A stretch of DNA of 64,000 nt from Hyaloperonospora brassicae (lineage: Eukaryota; Oomycota; Peronosporomycetes; Peronosporales; Peronosporaceae). Both the position numbers and the translations under genes were made by a program. Shown piece by piece: positions 10,978 to 21,327 of this stretch (position 1 is its first letter; the number at the start of each line of letters is the position of its first letter). The notes under the pieces were generated by a model. It was not told the DNA's origin and searched no databases. It saw only the letters and a program-made list of their open reading frames with translations. Location: positions 1 to 64,000 of the forward strand of contig CANTFL010001052.1 in NCBI GenBank assembly GCA_947650285.1, written 5' to 3'.

Positions 10978-12657
10978 ACATGATTAGTCAGCTCACTGAC
11001 TTGTACTGTGGACCAAGTGCTGAGCTGGCTACTGACGTATGACATGCGTTCGTGTGTATCGATCAAATCGGCGTACGAGCCTCAAGTCGATGTCGACAGC
11101 GATTTTTCACTCCGATTGAACTACGGGCCAAGAAAGAGCCTTCCCATCAGTACCGATCGTTGTAATCGATACGTTGCATGTCTTACACAATATGTGCTTA
11201 GATCGCGATACGATAAGCATGTGCGACTAGTTCTTCAGGCGGCATGACAGGGTACCGTATGTAGCGAGAGGATCTGCGGGTAAGTCAAAGCAGCGAGATC
11301 AGTCGCCATGACACCTAAGTGGCGGCAACTACTGACTTGGACAGATGTATGTTTTGCTTGCCGCTATCGCACGACGCACAAAAAAGCGATGAGCAATCGT
11401 TTTAGTTTGTAGCGAGTGCCCTGCGCGTGTTGTCTGTAGGATGTGACTTAGGTATCCGACGAGTACGTATCGTGAATGTGGAAGTGCGCCACGTCAAGCT
11501 ATCGCATGCGCATCGAAATCAGTACAATCAGTAACAGAAAGGAAAAAACGCCCAGCACGGTTCATTTTTAGACAGCAGGTCGAGAGAGGTAGCGTACAAT
11601 GATCGAATCGACGCAGTCATTGCGTATCGACCAGTCGAAGCTTTAAGTTCGAACGAGCACAAGTGACGTCGTGATGGCGTCTCGAATTGCCAAATATTGC
11701 AGCAAGCAGAGACGTGCACCTCATTTCCGTGCAGAGATGGGGTAGGTGGACGCGAGCAAAGATGCAGGGCAGAACAAGTATTCACGCCCATCGGCTGCTG
11801 AGTTTCGATGCGTACGAAACGAGACCATGCGACAGCAGTCCGCCATTAGGACCACGAGGCAGCTCATTGATGTTGGACAGGCAGACGCATTCAGATGGCC
11901 TATGCTTCTCAGGTCTTTGCCGAAACACGTCCAGCAGACTTTTTTGTCATTTACGTCTCACGATAGTAGCATTGCTGCGTAGCTTTGACTCCATCACCAC
12001 AACTCCTACGCCACATGTAGCGACGTAACCGGGACCGCGTTAATGGAGCTGACTAGTCCGATATCGGTGATGGAAACGCTCTTTCGCTACGATCAATGAA
12101 GCACTCGTTCGAATGCTCGAGCCATCGAACAAAAAGACAAGAGAAATGACATTTGTACGGGAGCCAATGTCCGCTTCCATCCGTTGCATGCACAAAGTCA
12201 GCCCACAAACAGACACCCGAAGGGTTGTAGTCGGTCCGAGCAACAAAACACGTGCTACCACTCGGCCACGTAGTACCTACCTCTCTCCACCATCCCTTCT
12301 TCCCTCGTTTAATTATACCACGTAAGCCTCGATCACGATCTAATAATAACACGCACGCACGCACGCACACACGTGTCTACGCCGTCTATACGTCCAGAAC
12401 CACGCTGTCCAACCAGCCATCAAGTCAGCGCGTCGACGCGCGCTCGGCGACAGCGCGTTGACCAATCCCCGTCGCTCGTGGGGCCAGAAAAATCTCAGCT
12501 GACACAATGCGAGCACATTGACCGCGCAATACACGCCGCTTCGGTCGCGATTGTCCGCTTGTCATGTCCGTACCCGCCGGCCCGTTGCACAAAAAAAGGG
12601 TCGAAACAGGCGCTCCACTTCAGCTTTTGGCTGGCTGCGACGCCTCGTGTTCGTGTC
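10978..12657. other. Upstream flank of EF-3, no supported gene
   Basis: Only short uninformative frames on either strand. A (CGCA)n microsatellite lies at about 12352-12372. The last ~300 bp are likely EF-3 promoter DNA. Confidence 0.5.
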
Positions 12658-12670
12658 TCATTTCTCCATT
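12658..12670 (+). promoter_or_regulatory. Oomycete-type initiator (Inr) upstream of EF-3
   Basis: TCATTTCTCCATT fits the known oomycete initiator pattern TCATTYY..CA(A/T)T. It lies about 96-108 nt before the EF-3 ATG, the usual distance for these promoters. Transcription-start data would confirm it. Confidence 0.5.
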
Positions 12671-12765
12671 GGCGCTGCAGAGTCCACTACTGCGACTGCT
12701 GCTGCCACAATTGCTGCTACCTGTAGCTCTTTGTGCCGTCCACTTCTTCTACAGCCTGTGAAACA

Positions 12766-15700
12766 ATGGGCAAAGGACAGCGCCTCCGGAAAGCCGCCGC
12801 CGATGCCGTATTGGCTTCTGCCCTGACGGCAAACACAGCGTCCGTGCTCGAGCAGCAACAGCAACAACAGCAGCAGCAACAGCAGAGCTACTCGTGTGTT
12901 GTCGTCAAGCCGTCTCCTCTTGAGACCGTCGAGTGTGCTGCGTCGTCTCCGTCCGAGACGTCCGTGTCGTCGTCAGATGACACGGACGAGCTTCGGGACT
13001 TGGCCACAGAGGACCAGCGCGCAGCTTTCCAAGCACTTTTGGACGACAAGGACGCGGTCAAGTCGAAGCTCGACGCGATGCTGTCGCGTCTCGTGGCGGC
13101 GTTCTCGTCCAAGGGCGAGCGCACGGCTGCGGCTGTGGACCTGAGCGTGGCGCTGGAGATCACTGGGCTGGGCAGTCCAGCGGCGGTGCACGTGCTGGAC
13201 GAGCTCAAGACGTCGCTCGTGGCCAAGCCGACAGCTGCGCGTGAAGGCGCGTTGCTTGCGCTCGTGGCGCTGTGCAAGCGCGACGCGCTGTCGGTGGCCA
13301 TGGAACCAGTGGTTGTCGAGCAGCTGACGGTCCTCATGCAGCGCCACGCGGACTCGGAGCACGCGGTGAAACACGTTGCAGTGACGCTGGCCAAGTGGAT
13401 CGCCCTGAAGGTGAACCCACTGGCGATCCACTCGGTGCTCAAGCAGATTTACAAGGCACTCGAGCTGCGGCAGTGGCAGAGCAAAGTCGCGGCCTTGAAG
13501 CTGCTGAAAGAGCTCAGTGAGACAGCTAGCGAAGAAGTGTCTGGCTGGCTGCCCGAGATCATGCCGATCGTGACCGAGTACGTGTGGGACACGAAGAAAC
13601 AGGTGCAAGCTGCATCCATTGAGGCGCTGATTGCCGTGTGCTCGAAGATCAGCAACGACGACGTTGTGCCCCTTGTACCGACGCTCGTTGGGGTCATTGC
13701 GCGTCCAGAAGAGACCATGAAGGCGATTGACAGCTTGTTGGCGACGACGTTTGTTGCGAATGTGGACGCACCGACGCTGTCGCTGATTGCGCCGCTACTG
13801 CACAAGGCCCTGCGTGACACGAGTATCCACAGCTCGTCGCTCAAGCGCAAGGCGTCCAAGATCATTGACAGCATGTGTCGTCTCGTCGTGCGTCCATCGG
13901 ACGTGATGCAGTTTGTGCCGCTGCTGTTGCCGCAGCTCGACACGGCCATTGACCGTCTGATTGACGCCGAGGTCGTGGAAGCTGCAAAAGAAGCTCGCGC
14001 TCACCTGGTGCATGCTGCAGGCGACGGCGAAGCGATGGACGAAGACCCGATTGAGATCCGTGGGAAGTTGGAATCCGACATTCTGACTGCGTTCGTGGAT
14101 ACGCTCGACCACTTGATGCACCGCAGCTTGAGCAGCTTCACGCTCGAGTACGTCACGGACGTGTGCACGGAGCTAGCGACCCAGAATCGCGGATCCGAGT
14201 GGCGCACGATCGTCCTGGCGTACCTCATGCCGCACATGTCCAGCAGCGATGCCGAGCACGTTTGTGATGCGTTGCGTGCTGCTGGAGGTGGACTGGGTGA
14301 GGAATGCGCCAAGTCCACCGACCCGAACGACGTGTGCGACCTCGACTTCTCCCTGGCGTACGGTGGCAAGATCTTGCTGCGCAACGCACGCCTCCGTCTG
14401 ACTCGTGGCCACCGCTACGGTCTGATTGGCAAGAACGGCGTTGGCAAGACGACGCTGATGCGGAACCTCGCAACGGGTGCGATCGAAGGCTTGCCCGAGA
14501 CTTTGCGCTCAGTGTACGTGCAGCACGAGGACATTGTCGAGAGCCAGGGCAGCTTGCTCGAATCCATGTGCAAAGCTCCGGAACTGGCCCATCAGACTCG
14601 TGCGGCTGTCGAAACGACGTTGACGGACATTGGCTTTACGCAGAAGATGCTGGACGGTGAGATTGACGCGCTGTCTGGTGGGTGGCGCATGAAGTTGGCT
14701 CTGGCGCGTGCCATGCTGTACAATGCCGACGTGCTGTTGCTGGATGAACCGACGAATCACTTGGACGTCCACGCGGTGCAGTGGCTGGTCGACTACCTCA
14801 ACTCGCTCGACACGATGACAGTGTTGCTCGTGTCGCACGACACGGGGTTTTTGGACAATGTGTGCACGGACATTTTCCACTACGAGTCGAAGAAGTTGGT
14901 GCTGTACCCCATGACGTTGTCGCAGTTTGTGGCTATCCACCCCGAGGCAAAGCACTACTACGAGCTCAAGTCGTCCGACATGGTGTTCAACTTGCCCGAA
15001 CCAGGTCGCCTCGAAGGGATCAACTCGATGACGCGTCGGATCTTGACGCTCGAGAACGCCACGTACTCGTACCCTGGCGCCACGAAACCGCAGCTCGAAG
15101 ACGTCTCGGTCAAGCTGTGCCTGGCCTCTCGTGTTGCTGTGATTGGCGTCAATGGCGCAGGCAAGTCGACGCTGATCAAGATGCTCGTGCAAGAGACGTC
15201 GCCCGACACGGGCACGTTCTGGAAACACCACGCGGTGCGCGTCGCGTATGTCGCGCAGCACTCGTTCCACCACGTGGAAAAGCACTTGGACAGCAGTCCC
15301 GTCGAGTACTTCCAGTGGCGCTTTAATGGCGAGAATGGCGTCGACCGCGAGCTCGGGGACCACGTCAACTTGAAGCAGTCGGACGAGGAGAAGAGTCTGT
15401 ATGGCCAGAAACAAGGTCAAGTGGAGAAGATTGTGTCGCGGACCAAGGGCAAACGGGGAACGCTCGAGTACGAGTGCAAGATGGTGGGCCTCACTGAGCG
15501 CCACAACAAGCGGTTCACGCTCGAGCAGCTCCAGGACATGGGTCTAGGCGCCTTGGCCGAAGCCGAAGACATTCGACAAGCCACTCTGTCCGGTGGCCTC
15601 GACCTGCGGCCATTGACCACAAAGGAGATCCAGCGCCACTTGGACGACTTTGCACTACCTGCTGAGTTTGGGACGCACGGCAACATCCGGGGCCTCTCGG

Positions 15701-16185
15701 GTGGCCAGAAGGTCAAGTTGGTGATTGCGGCGGCCATGTGGAACCGCCCGCACCTGCTCGTGCTGGATGAGCCAACGAATTACTTGGACCGCGCGGCACT
15801 GGGGGCATTGGCCGACGGCATTCGGCAGTATGCCGGTGGTGTGATTATGATTTCCCACAGCGAAGAGTTTTACAACTCGCTGTGCACGGAAAAGTGGCTG
15901 GTGGAAGCCGGTCGCTTGACGATCATTGGCGAGGCGCAAGAGAAGGAGTACCGCGCCGGAGGTGGCCGCAAAGTGATTGACGAGGAGCCCGAAGAGGAGA
16001 AGAAGGTGGGCAGCAACCACAATGTGAGCATGAAGCGCACGAAGCTGACGAACCCCAAGACGCTGCGGCCGCTGAGCAAACAGCAGATCCGCAAGCTGAG
16101 CAAACTGTGCAAAGCGGCGGGCGTGTCGTTTGACGACTTTGTCGACAGCCTCACGCGCGAGAGTCCCGAGTGGAAGTGGCTGTAG
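12766..16185 (+). CDS. Translation elongation factor 3 (ABC-F type ATPase)
   Basis: A 1139-aa intronless protein. The ATG at 12766 was chosen because the open frame further upstream begins with GTG and has no ATG. EF-3 binds the ribosome and uses ATP to release E-site tRNA and help elongation. Domains: a short N-terminus with an 11-Gln run (residues 30-40), HEAT-like helical repeats (about 60-440), then ABC1 with Walker A GKNGVGKT (555-562), signature LSGGW (636-640) and Walker B with DEPTNHLD (656-667). ABC2 follows with Walker A GVNGAGKS (794-801), signature LSGGQ (977-981) and Walker B with DEPTNYLD (997-1008). A chromodomain-like insertion (about 850-950) sits in ABC2, diagnostic of EF-3 over other ABC-F proteins. 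The C-terminus is Lys/Arg-rich. All catalytic motifs are intact. Confidence 0.96.
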   Translation: MGKGQRLRKAAADAVLASALTANTASVLEQQQQQQQQQQQSYSCVVVKPSPLETVECAASSPSETSVSSSDDTDELRDLATEDQRAAFQALLDDKDAVKSKLDAMLSRLVAAFSSKGERTAAAVDLSVALEITGLGSPAAVHVLDELKTSLVAKPTAAREGALLALVALCKRDALSVAMEPVVVEQLTVLMQRHADSEHAVKHVAVTLAKWIALKVNPLAIHSVLKQIYKALELRQWQSKVAALKLLKELSETASEEVSGWLPEIMPIVTEYVWDTKKQVQAASIEALIAVCSKISNDDVVPLVPTLVGVIARPEETMKAIDSLLATTFVANVDAPTLSLIAPLLHKALRDTSIHSSSLKRKASKIIDSMCRLVVRPSDVMQFVPLLLPQLDTAIDRLIDAEVVEAAKEARAHLVHAAGDGEAMDEDPIEIRGKLESDILTAFVDTLDHLMHRSLSSFTLEYVTDVCTELATQNRGSEWRTIVLAYLMPHMSSSDAEHVCDALRAAGGGLGEECAKSTDPNDVCDLDFSLAYGGKILLRNARLRLTRGHRYGLIGKNGVGKTTLMRNLATGAIEGLPETLRSVYVQHEDIVESQGSLLESMCKAPELAHQTRAAVETTLTDIGFTQKMLDGEIDALSGGWRMKLALARAMLYNADVLLLDEPTNHLDVHAVQWLVDYLNSLDTMTVLLVSHDTGFLDNVCTDIFHYESKKLVLYPMTLSQFVAIHPEAKHYYELKSSDMVFNLPEPGRLEGINSMTRRILTLENATYSYPGATKPQLEDVSVKLCLASRVAVIGVNGAGKSTLIKMLVQETSPDTGTFWKHHAVRVAYVAQHSFHHVEKHLDSSPVEYFQWRFNGENGVDRELGDHVNLKQSDEEKSLYGQKQGQVEKIVSRTKGKRGTLEYECKMVGLTERHNKRFTLEQLQDMGLGALAEAEDIRQATLSGGLDLRPLTTKEIQRHLDDFALPAEFGTHGNIRGLSGGQKVKLVIAAAMWNRPHLLVLDEPTNYLDRAALGALADGIRQYAGGVIMISHSEEFYNSLCTEKWLVEAGRLTIIGEAQEKEYRAGGGRKVIDEEPEEEKKVGSNHNVSMKRTKLTNPKTLRPLSKQQIRKLSKLCKAAGVSFDDFVDSLTRESPEWKWL

Positions 16186-16644
16186 GCAGGCGGCAGTAGA
16201 GAGTAATTTAGGACGGTAGGACGGTAGGACGCACGATGCCATAATGAATATACACTTGAGGAGACGTTAGACGCAAGAGAGGAGTGTGAACTGAGTGGGG
16301 CTTTCCTTGGAACGAACTGTCCACTCGCTTATTGACATTGAGGGAAAACAAGGCACAGTTTGGGCCATCTGCTCTTCTTGTGCCTATTTGAGGTTTCCGA
16401 ATAGTGACACTTTTATCTGGATAAAACTCGAGTACGTGTGCGTGCGCCTGACGTGCGCACTACATTGGGATACAGCAGACAGCTGACGCTCGCCTCGTCA
16501 TTGGATTGTTGGCAACATGTCCCACGACTTTTGTCCCATGAAGCCAATCGCTCTCGTTCGCTGTGCTTCTGTCGTCCGATATGGAACACTATCGACGGGA
16601 CATGCAGGACAAATGTTTCCCGCGGCACACGCACTTTCGCGCTG
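16186..16644. other. Spacer between EF-3 and zinc-finger gene
   Basis: It holds the EF-3 3' region and the next promoter. A short direct repeat GGACGGTAGGACGGTAGGACG lies near 16212-16231. No gene seen. Confidence 0.5.
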
Positions 16645-17259
16645 ATGACAACCCGCCGAAGTCGAAGCCGCAGCGCATTACGAGCGCACTTGTCGCGCGC
16701 TCGTCGTGACCAATCGAGTCGTGAACGCCGCCGTAGCGACGAGCAGCAGCAGAGCGAACGCCGTCACATTGCAGCCAGTCGACGCAAGAGAAGTCGTTCG
16801 CCGAGTCGCAGTCGAAGCAGTAGCAGTGAAAGGAAACTGCACCCGAAGCCGCGAAAGCCAAAGAAGAAGAAAAAGGAGGAGAAGAACAAGCGCCACAAGG
16901 AGAAGAAGCGGCACGTGCGGGGAACGATGCAGGAAGAAGCAGCAGAGCGTGTCGAGGCAGACGTGGCTCCCATCCAGTGTCCCGTTCAGCCAATCACGGA
17001 GCCAGAAGACCGACAACCCGCGCACGCGTTGCCTCTTGACGTCAAGAGCTTTTTCGAACAGCTGCAACGGCAGGAGGTCGCCAAGAAACCAGTGGGTACT
17101 GTGCACTCGCGCGGCGTCGCTGCACCCGTTTCCGCCACGGCGATCGCCAAGTCGGACAAATGGGAGTGCAGCAAAGCCACGTGCGGCCACACGAACTCGA
17201 AGCACGCGCCGGCGTGTACGAAGTGCGGCGCAATGAAACGCATGACGGAGTGGAGATAA
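16645..17259 (+). CDS. RanBP2-type zinc-finger, SR-like nuclear protein
   Basis: 204 aa. The ATG at 16645 is the only in-frame ATG near the start; the open frame upstream begins with GTG. The first ~90 residues are Arg/Ser-rich with RS dipeptides and a polylysine patch, which suggests a nuclear, RNA-associated protein. A conserved-looking middle block reads PLDVKSFFEQLQRQE...PVGTVH. The C-terminus carries one RanBP2 zinc finger, W-x-C-x4-C-x3-N-x6-C-x2-C (about residues 173-194), a fold that in ZRANB2-like proteins binds single-stranded RNA. A role in splicing is an inference. No intron is needed. Confidence 0.8.
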   Translation: MTTRRSRSRSALRAHLSRARRDQSSRERRRSDEQQQSERRHIAASRRKRSRSPSRSRSSSSERKLHPKPRKPKKKKKEEKNKRHKEKKRHVRGTMQEEAAERVEADVAPIQCPVQPITEPEDRQPAHALPLDVKSFFEQLQRQEVAKKPVGTVHSRGVAAPVSATAIAKSDKWECSKATCGHTNSKHAPACTKCGAMKRMTEWR

Positions 17260-17267
17260 CGAAAGGA

Positions 17268-17345
17268 AATGAATGGACCAAATGGAACAAAATGAACCAA
17301 ATGGAACAAAATGGACCAAATGGAAGGAAATGGACCAAATGGAAT
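17268..17345. repeat. Short degenerate tandem repeat
   Basis: About seven ~10-bp units of the form AATGGA(A/C)CAA directly after the zinc-finger gene's stop codon; probably 3'UTR. Confidence 0.7.
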
Positions 17346-17697
17346 ACAGAAAGCGACGAAATGTCGTCAACGTCGCGCTTTAGCGAATGTGTGGTGTGGT
17401 TGAATGTGGCTAAAAAAAGGCTGGCGACTGTTTCGCCACGCGTGTTTTGAGGTCTGTTGGGTCTTTTGTGCGCAAACAAAAAGTAGGGGGCCGACGGCTA
17501 CCGTCGCAGAAAGCCGTGGGCCGCTTCCTTTTTGTGCACACACAAATATATATATATATATAGTCTCGACAACTAACTCTCTTCCCTTTAGCGCCAGTCG
17601 CCAAAACAGAAAAAGCAACGCACGCTGAACCAGATGACGACAGCTTCTGGAACAATCCAGTCGAAATTTTCCCCTCAAGCAGTAGTCGCCTTGCGAA

Positions 17698-17782
17698 CAA
17701 CCACAACATAACAACAACAATAACAACAACAATAACCACAACAACAACAACAACAACAACAATAACAACAACAACAACAACC
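17698..17782. repeat. (AAC)n / (AACAAT)n microsatellite
   Basis: About 85 bp of AAC units with scattered AAT, in the spacer upstream of the PH-domain gene. Confidence 0.85.
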
Positions 17783-18103
17783 ACCAGAGATCGAAAGCCA
17801 CTGTCGTCAGGCCGACTGACCGCCCAAACGATCTTCACTGTAGGATCCCGTCGCTTTTTCGTACCTAATCAAGTCCCCCAAAACACGACATCCGCTCGTT
17901 CGGCCCGGGAAAATCTAGCTCACCACCACCCCCACCATACCCGTCTGTCTGCCCATCTATCTGCCTATGAACTATCCATCTGCCTATGAACTATCCATCT
18001 GCCTATTAGCGACAGTATCTGCCAATCTAATCCTCTCGCTCACTCGTTCACGCTATCTATTCGAGTGGTTGTTTACCGGTCTGCCCCTTCAAGCGACCGC
18101 AGT

Positions 18104-18132
18104 CGTCGTCGTCGTCGTCGTCGTCGTCGTTA
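18104..18132. repeat. (GTC)n microsatellite
   Basis: About nine GTC units upstream of the PH-domain gene's ATG; probably 5'UTR or promoter. Confidence 0.8.
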
Positions 18133-18286
18133 TTGTCGTTGTCATTGTCGTCGATTGTCACCTCAGCCTTCGCCGGTGCGTCGTCGCGACCACAAGAGCC
18201 ACCGCGCATCGACCCGACCCGCGGCCGCTTCCTCTCCGCTCTCTCCTCCGCCACACGCACTCAGCGATTCCGTCCGCCGCCTCCAC

Positions 18287-19885
18287 ATGACGGACAGCGA
18301 AATCCTCCGCACGGGTGTGCTGTTCAAAAAGGGCTCTGGCGCCGGTCCATTCGGCCGCCGCAACTGGAAGCCGCGCTACTTTGTGCTCACGACCGCGCGG
18401 CTGCAGTACTACACGTTCGAAGACGGCGAGCTCAAGGGCGAGCTGAGCCTCCAGGGCTGCGACGAGGGCGTCTTGGAGGTCATGCCGGCCGACAGCATGA
18501 AGACCGGCAGCAGTGCGTCGACCATCTGGCGCGTGGCCATTAATGCGCCCGAGCGGCGGCTGCTCGTGGCCGCCGGCACAGAAATGGAGATGAACGATTG
18601 GGTCGATAAGCTCGTGCTGGCGTTCCGCCTGAACGCCGGGCAGCCCGTGCTCCAGCGCGCGTCAATGCCGACGTCGTCGTCGTCGGCGCTGTCGTCGGCT
18701 GGTCGCTTGACGGCAATGCCCCACTCGGGCAACGGCAGTCACGCGAGCGGCAGTAGTGGCGTGAATTGCAACCCGTCGATTCGGGATTTCCAGAACTTTG
18801 CTGTCCCGCGGCGGGGCATGGGCCAGCGCCATAGTACGGGTGTGGACACGCGCGCGACGAGGGGGCCGGACGAGGCAGTGGTGCGCTCGGCACGTGGAGG
18901 CAGCAGCAATAGCAGCAATAGCAGCAGTGAAGGACAGGTGAGGATGCAGGAGGAAGACGAGGAGATGGGGTTGCAGGAGTTGAAGGTGGGGGAGGAGGTG
19001 CCGGTGCATTTGCAAGACGACGAAGAGAAGGAGGAAGGGGAGAAGGACGTGCTGGCGTGGCCGATGCCGAGTGATGGGGACGGCGAAAAAGCAGAGAGAA
19101 AGAAAGCTGCGGAACAAGACGCGGCGATGCGGCGCCAGTTGGCACTGCAGCAGCAGCAGCGGCAGCAGGAAGAAGCGGCACAGGCTGCAGCACGTGTGGC
19201 TGCTGCTGCTGCTGCTGAGGAAATGCAGCGTCAAGACGAGCAGCAACAGCAGCAGCAGCACGAGACGATGACGGAACAGGCAGTCGCGTCGCAGGCAGCG
19301 GCGGATGACGTGTTGGAGCAGCAGCGACGTCGGAAGCGCGAGAAACACGCGCGACGACGTGCCGAGCACGAGAAGGCCGTGAAGCTCAAGCTCCAGCTCC
19401 AGCAAGAGCAGGAGCAGGCGGACTTGGCGTTCCGTCTGACGCAGCACACGGACAGTGTGGGTGCGAGTGAGCACGAGAAACAAGTGGGAAGTGCGTCCGT
19501 GTCGATGGCAAAAGGAGATGATGATGAGGTGGAGGACGATGATAGAGATGACCAAGAGGCTGTTGGTGGTGGTAGTGTGGCACGTGCACCTGGTGGTGGT
19601 GCTGCTGCTGCGCCGCGCTCGTCACTGGTTGGCGACGTGAAGCGTGAGATGATCCACAAACAGCAGGCAGAGCGTCACCGTCGTCGTGAAGCGGCGCTCA
19701 AGCAGGTAGCAGTGGAGCAACAACGTGTCAAGATGGAGGAAATGAGCGTGGAAGAGGATAGCAGTGACGAAGTCGCCCCTCGTGTCGTGGAAGTCGCTCC
19801 TCGCGAGATCGAAGTGGTGCGACGAGTGCCAGTGAAGAAGCAGCCGGCGCCAGCTGCTGCCCCGATGGAGAGTTTTGAGTTTTGA
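18287..19885 (+). CDS. PH-domain protein with long Gln/Glu-rich coiled-coil tail
   Basis: 532 aa. Translation is placed at the ATG at 18287; the open frame further upstream is microsatellite-encoded and lacks an ATG. An N-terminal pleckstrin-homology domain spans residues 6-115. It has TGVLFKKG, WKPRYFVLT, YYTFEDGELKG and the closing helix with the near-invariant Trp (NDWVDKLVLAFR). PH domains bind phosphoinositides or protein partners, usually at membranes. The rest is low-complexity: acidic, then Gln/Ala-rich and strongly charged, probably long helices or coiled coil. A basic KRE/RRR region suggests charge clustering. The repeats make the tail hypervariable. No catalytic domain is seen, so an adaptor role is inferred. 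Confidence 0.88.
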   Translation: MTDSEILRTGVLFKKGSGAGPFGRRNWKPRYFVLTTARLQYYTFEDGELKGELSLQGCDEGVLEVMPADSMKTGSSASTIWRVAINAPERRLLVAAGTEMEMNDWVDKLVLAFRLNAGQPVLQRASMPTSSSSALSSAGRLTAMPHSGNGSHASGSSGVNCNPSIRDFQNFAVPRRGMGQRHSTGVDTRATRGPDEAVVRSARGGSSNSSNSSSEGQVRMQEEDEEMGLQELKVGEEVPVHLQDDEEKEEGEKDVLAWPMPSDGDGEKAERKKAAEQDAAMRRQLALQQQQRQQEEAAQAAARVAAAAAAEEMQRQDEQQQQQQHETMTEQAVASQAAADDVLEQQRRRKREKHARRRAEHEKAVKLKLQLQQEQEQADLAFRLTQHTDSVGASEHEKQVGSASVSMAKGDDDEVEDDDRDDQEAVGGGSVARAPGGGAAAAPRSSLVGDVKREMIHKQQAERHRRREAALKQVAVEQQRVKMEEMSVEEDSSDEVAPRVVEVAPREIEVVRRVPVKKQPAPAAAPMESFEF

Positions 19886-20673
19886 CGAGCGCGCGACGCC
19901 CTGGACATGCACGTGCGTACGTTGGTTGATACACGTACGTGCGGGTATCTTCTCGTGCTGCATCTGATGGTATTTCTCGGAAGCGGCACATAACAACAAG
20001 GAGGGTGGACGTCCCGGTCAGTACGACAACAAACACAGCCAACCAACAAACCAACGAACAAACCAACAAACAAACAAACAAACAACAATTTATTTGTGAG
20101 ACAAAGTGGCGAATGGCTGTTGTGTGTGTCGATGGTGTTGTCTCGTTGTGTCTAAGTGCTGCAAATTGGCTCCAGTTAGTGCGATACTGAAGCTGAGAGC
20201 ACAATGTCAGCAGAAAAACAGGCGACATTACAGGTGCCGGCCGACCAGTCCTCTTAATGTAGTAGACGTGAACAACGAGAGCTCTAACATCGCGTCACCC
20301 GTGGCTTTCGTCACGCCAGACCGCGAGTCTACACTGACCTTACACACACACACATATGCCATCCTGTGTCGTCACACACTCACGCACAGAGCTTTGTGAC
20401 TCACTGCCGATCGGCTGACATTTTCATCACCTTCCGCTAATGACGGACTCTACCACACTGACGTAGCAACACACGACGCTGCAAGATCATCACCAAGTAC
20501 ACTCAACTTGATGCGTCACAAGATGCGACCACTTTCCGCCGACATTCAGCACATAGAGCGACTTCCAAGACGGCAAAAGGGACCACTGTTCACCTCCACA
20601 CCCATTCTCTCTTTCTCGCTCTCTCTTCTTCTTCTCCTCTTTCTCGTCAGTAAGCCACTACTACAGTGTCCGT
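19886..20673. other. Convergent intergenic region between PH gene and p23 gene
   Basis: 3' ends of two genes face each other. An inverted repeat at about 19908-19944 (GCACGTGCGTACGT against ACACGTACGTGC) could form a 3'UTR stem. A (CAAA)n tract lies at about 20058-20090. No further gene. Confidence 0.5.
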
Positions 20674-21327
20674 CTACTGGTCCTCCTTCGGGTCCTCTTT
20701 CGGGTCCAGGTCCGGCATATCGTCGTCCTCACTGTCGCTGCCGTCTCCCCCCATCATGCCAGCTGCATTTTGGGCCGCCATCATCTGGTTAATGTCAAAG
20801 CCGCCGCCGCCATTGAGCGCACTCATGTCAAAGCCACTTTGTCCCTCTTCCTCGTCCTCGTCGACATACTTGCTCCAGTCCACCTTGACATTGGTCTTCT
20901 CCAAGTGCTTGTCGGCCAGCAAACGCGGCCAAAACTCCTCGTCCTGGAGCTTCTTCACAATGTAAAAGTGCAGATTGCGGTCCGTCTTGGCCCAGATACT
21001 CTCCTTCGACTCAGCGTCCACTTCTTTGAAAAAGTCCAGTGTTACTTCATACTCCTGACCGTTGCTCGTGCCTCTAGGAACACATAACATCCACATCCAC
21101 AACGCACAAAAGAACAAAAACAGATCGTATCGACTCTATAGATAGCAACATCACAGAACAAAAAAAAGAGACAAACAGCGTCGTCGTCGTGCGTACTTAA
21201 ACGTTAAGTTCGTGTTGCTCAGCGTCACTTTCTCGTCCTTCACGTCTGGCAGATCCACCGTAACGTACAGCGCCTCTTTGCGCTGCGCCCACTTGACAGG
21301 CGCCCACAGCGGCTTAGTCTCGGCCAT
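20674..21327 (-). CDS. p23/Sba1-type Hsp90 co-chaperone (CS domain)
   Basis: Two exons on the minus strand: 21327-21197 and 21073-20674. They are joined across a 123-nt GT-AG intron (donor GTACGC, acceptor CCTAG) and give 176 aa. The CS domain covers about residues 1-110: PLWAPVKWAQRKEALYVTVDLPD, LTFKGTS across the splice, the DFFKEVD strand, and the Trp-containing FWPRLL and VDWSKYVD motifs typical of p23. The acidic C-terminal tail, with a Gly/Met-rich stretch (GGGGFDINQMM) and DSEDDDMPDLD, fits the chaperone tail of the family. p23 binds the ATP-closed state of Hsp90 in the cytosol and slows ATP turnover. Length and motifs are complete. Confidence 0.92.

Larger units (their letters stand above)
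17346..18286. other. Intergenic region with trinucleotide microsatellites
   Basis: No supported gene. It includes a (TA)n stretch at 17548-17561, a long (AAC)n-type tract at about 17698-17782 and (GTC)n at about 18104-18132. Open frames here come from the simple repeats. Confidence 0.6.

Noticed and set aside
12888..15737. Long open frames antisense to EF-3 (up to 331 codons)
   Set aside because: Shadows of the GC-rich, codon-biased EF-3 gene; no motif or start context.
17367..17838. Leu/Val-rich frames that look like membrane proteins
   Set aside because: Generated by the (AAC)n microsatellite read on the minus strand.
18540..19659. Open frames antisense to the PH-domain gene
   Set aside because: Caused by its Gln/Glu repeats; no domain.
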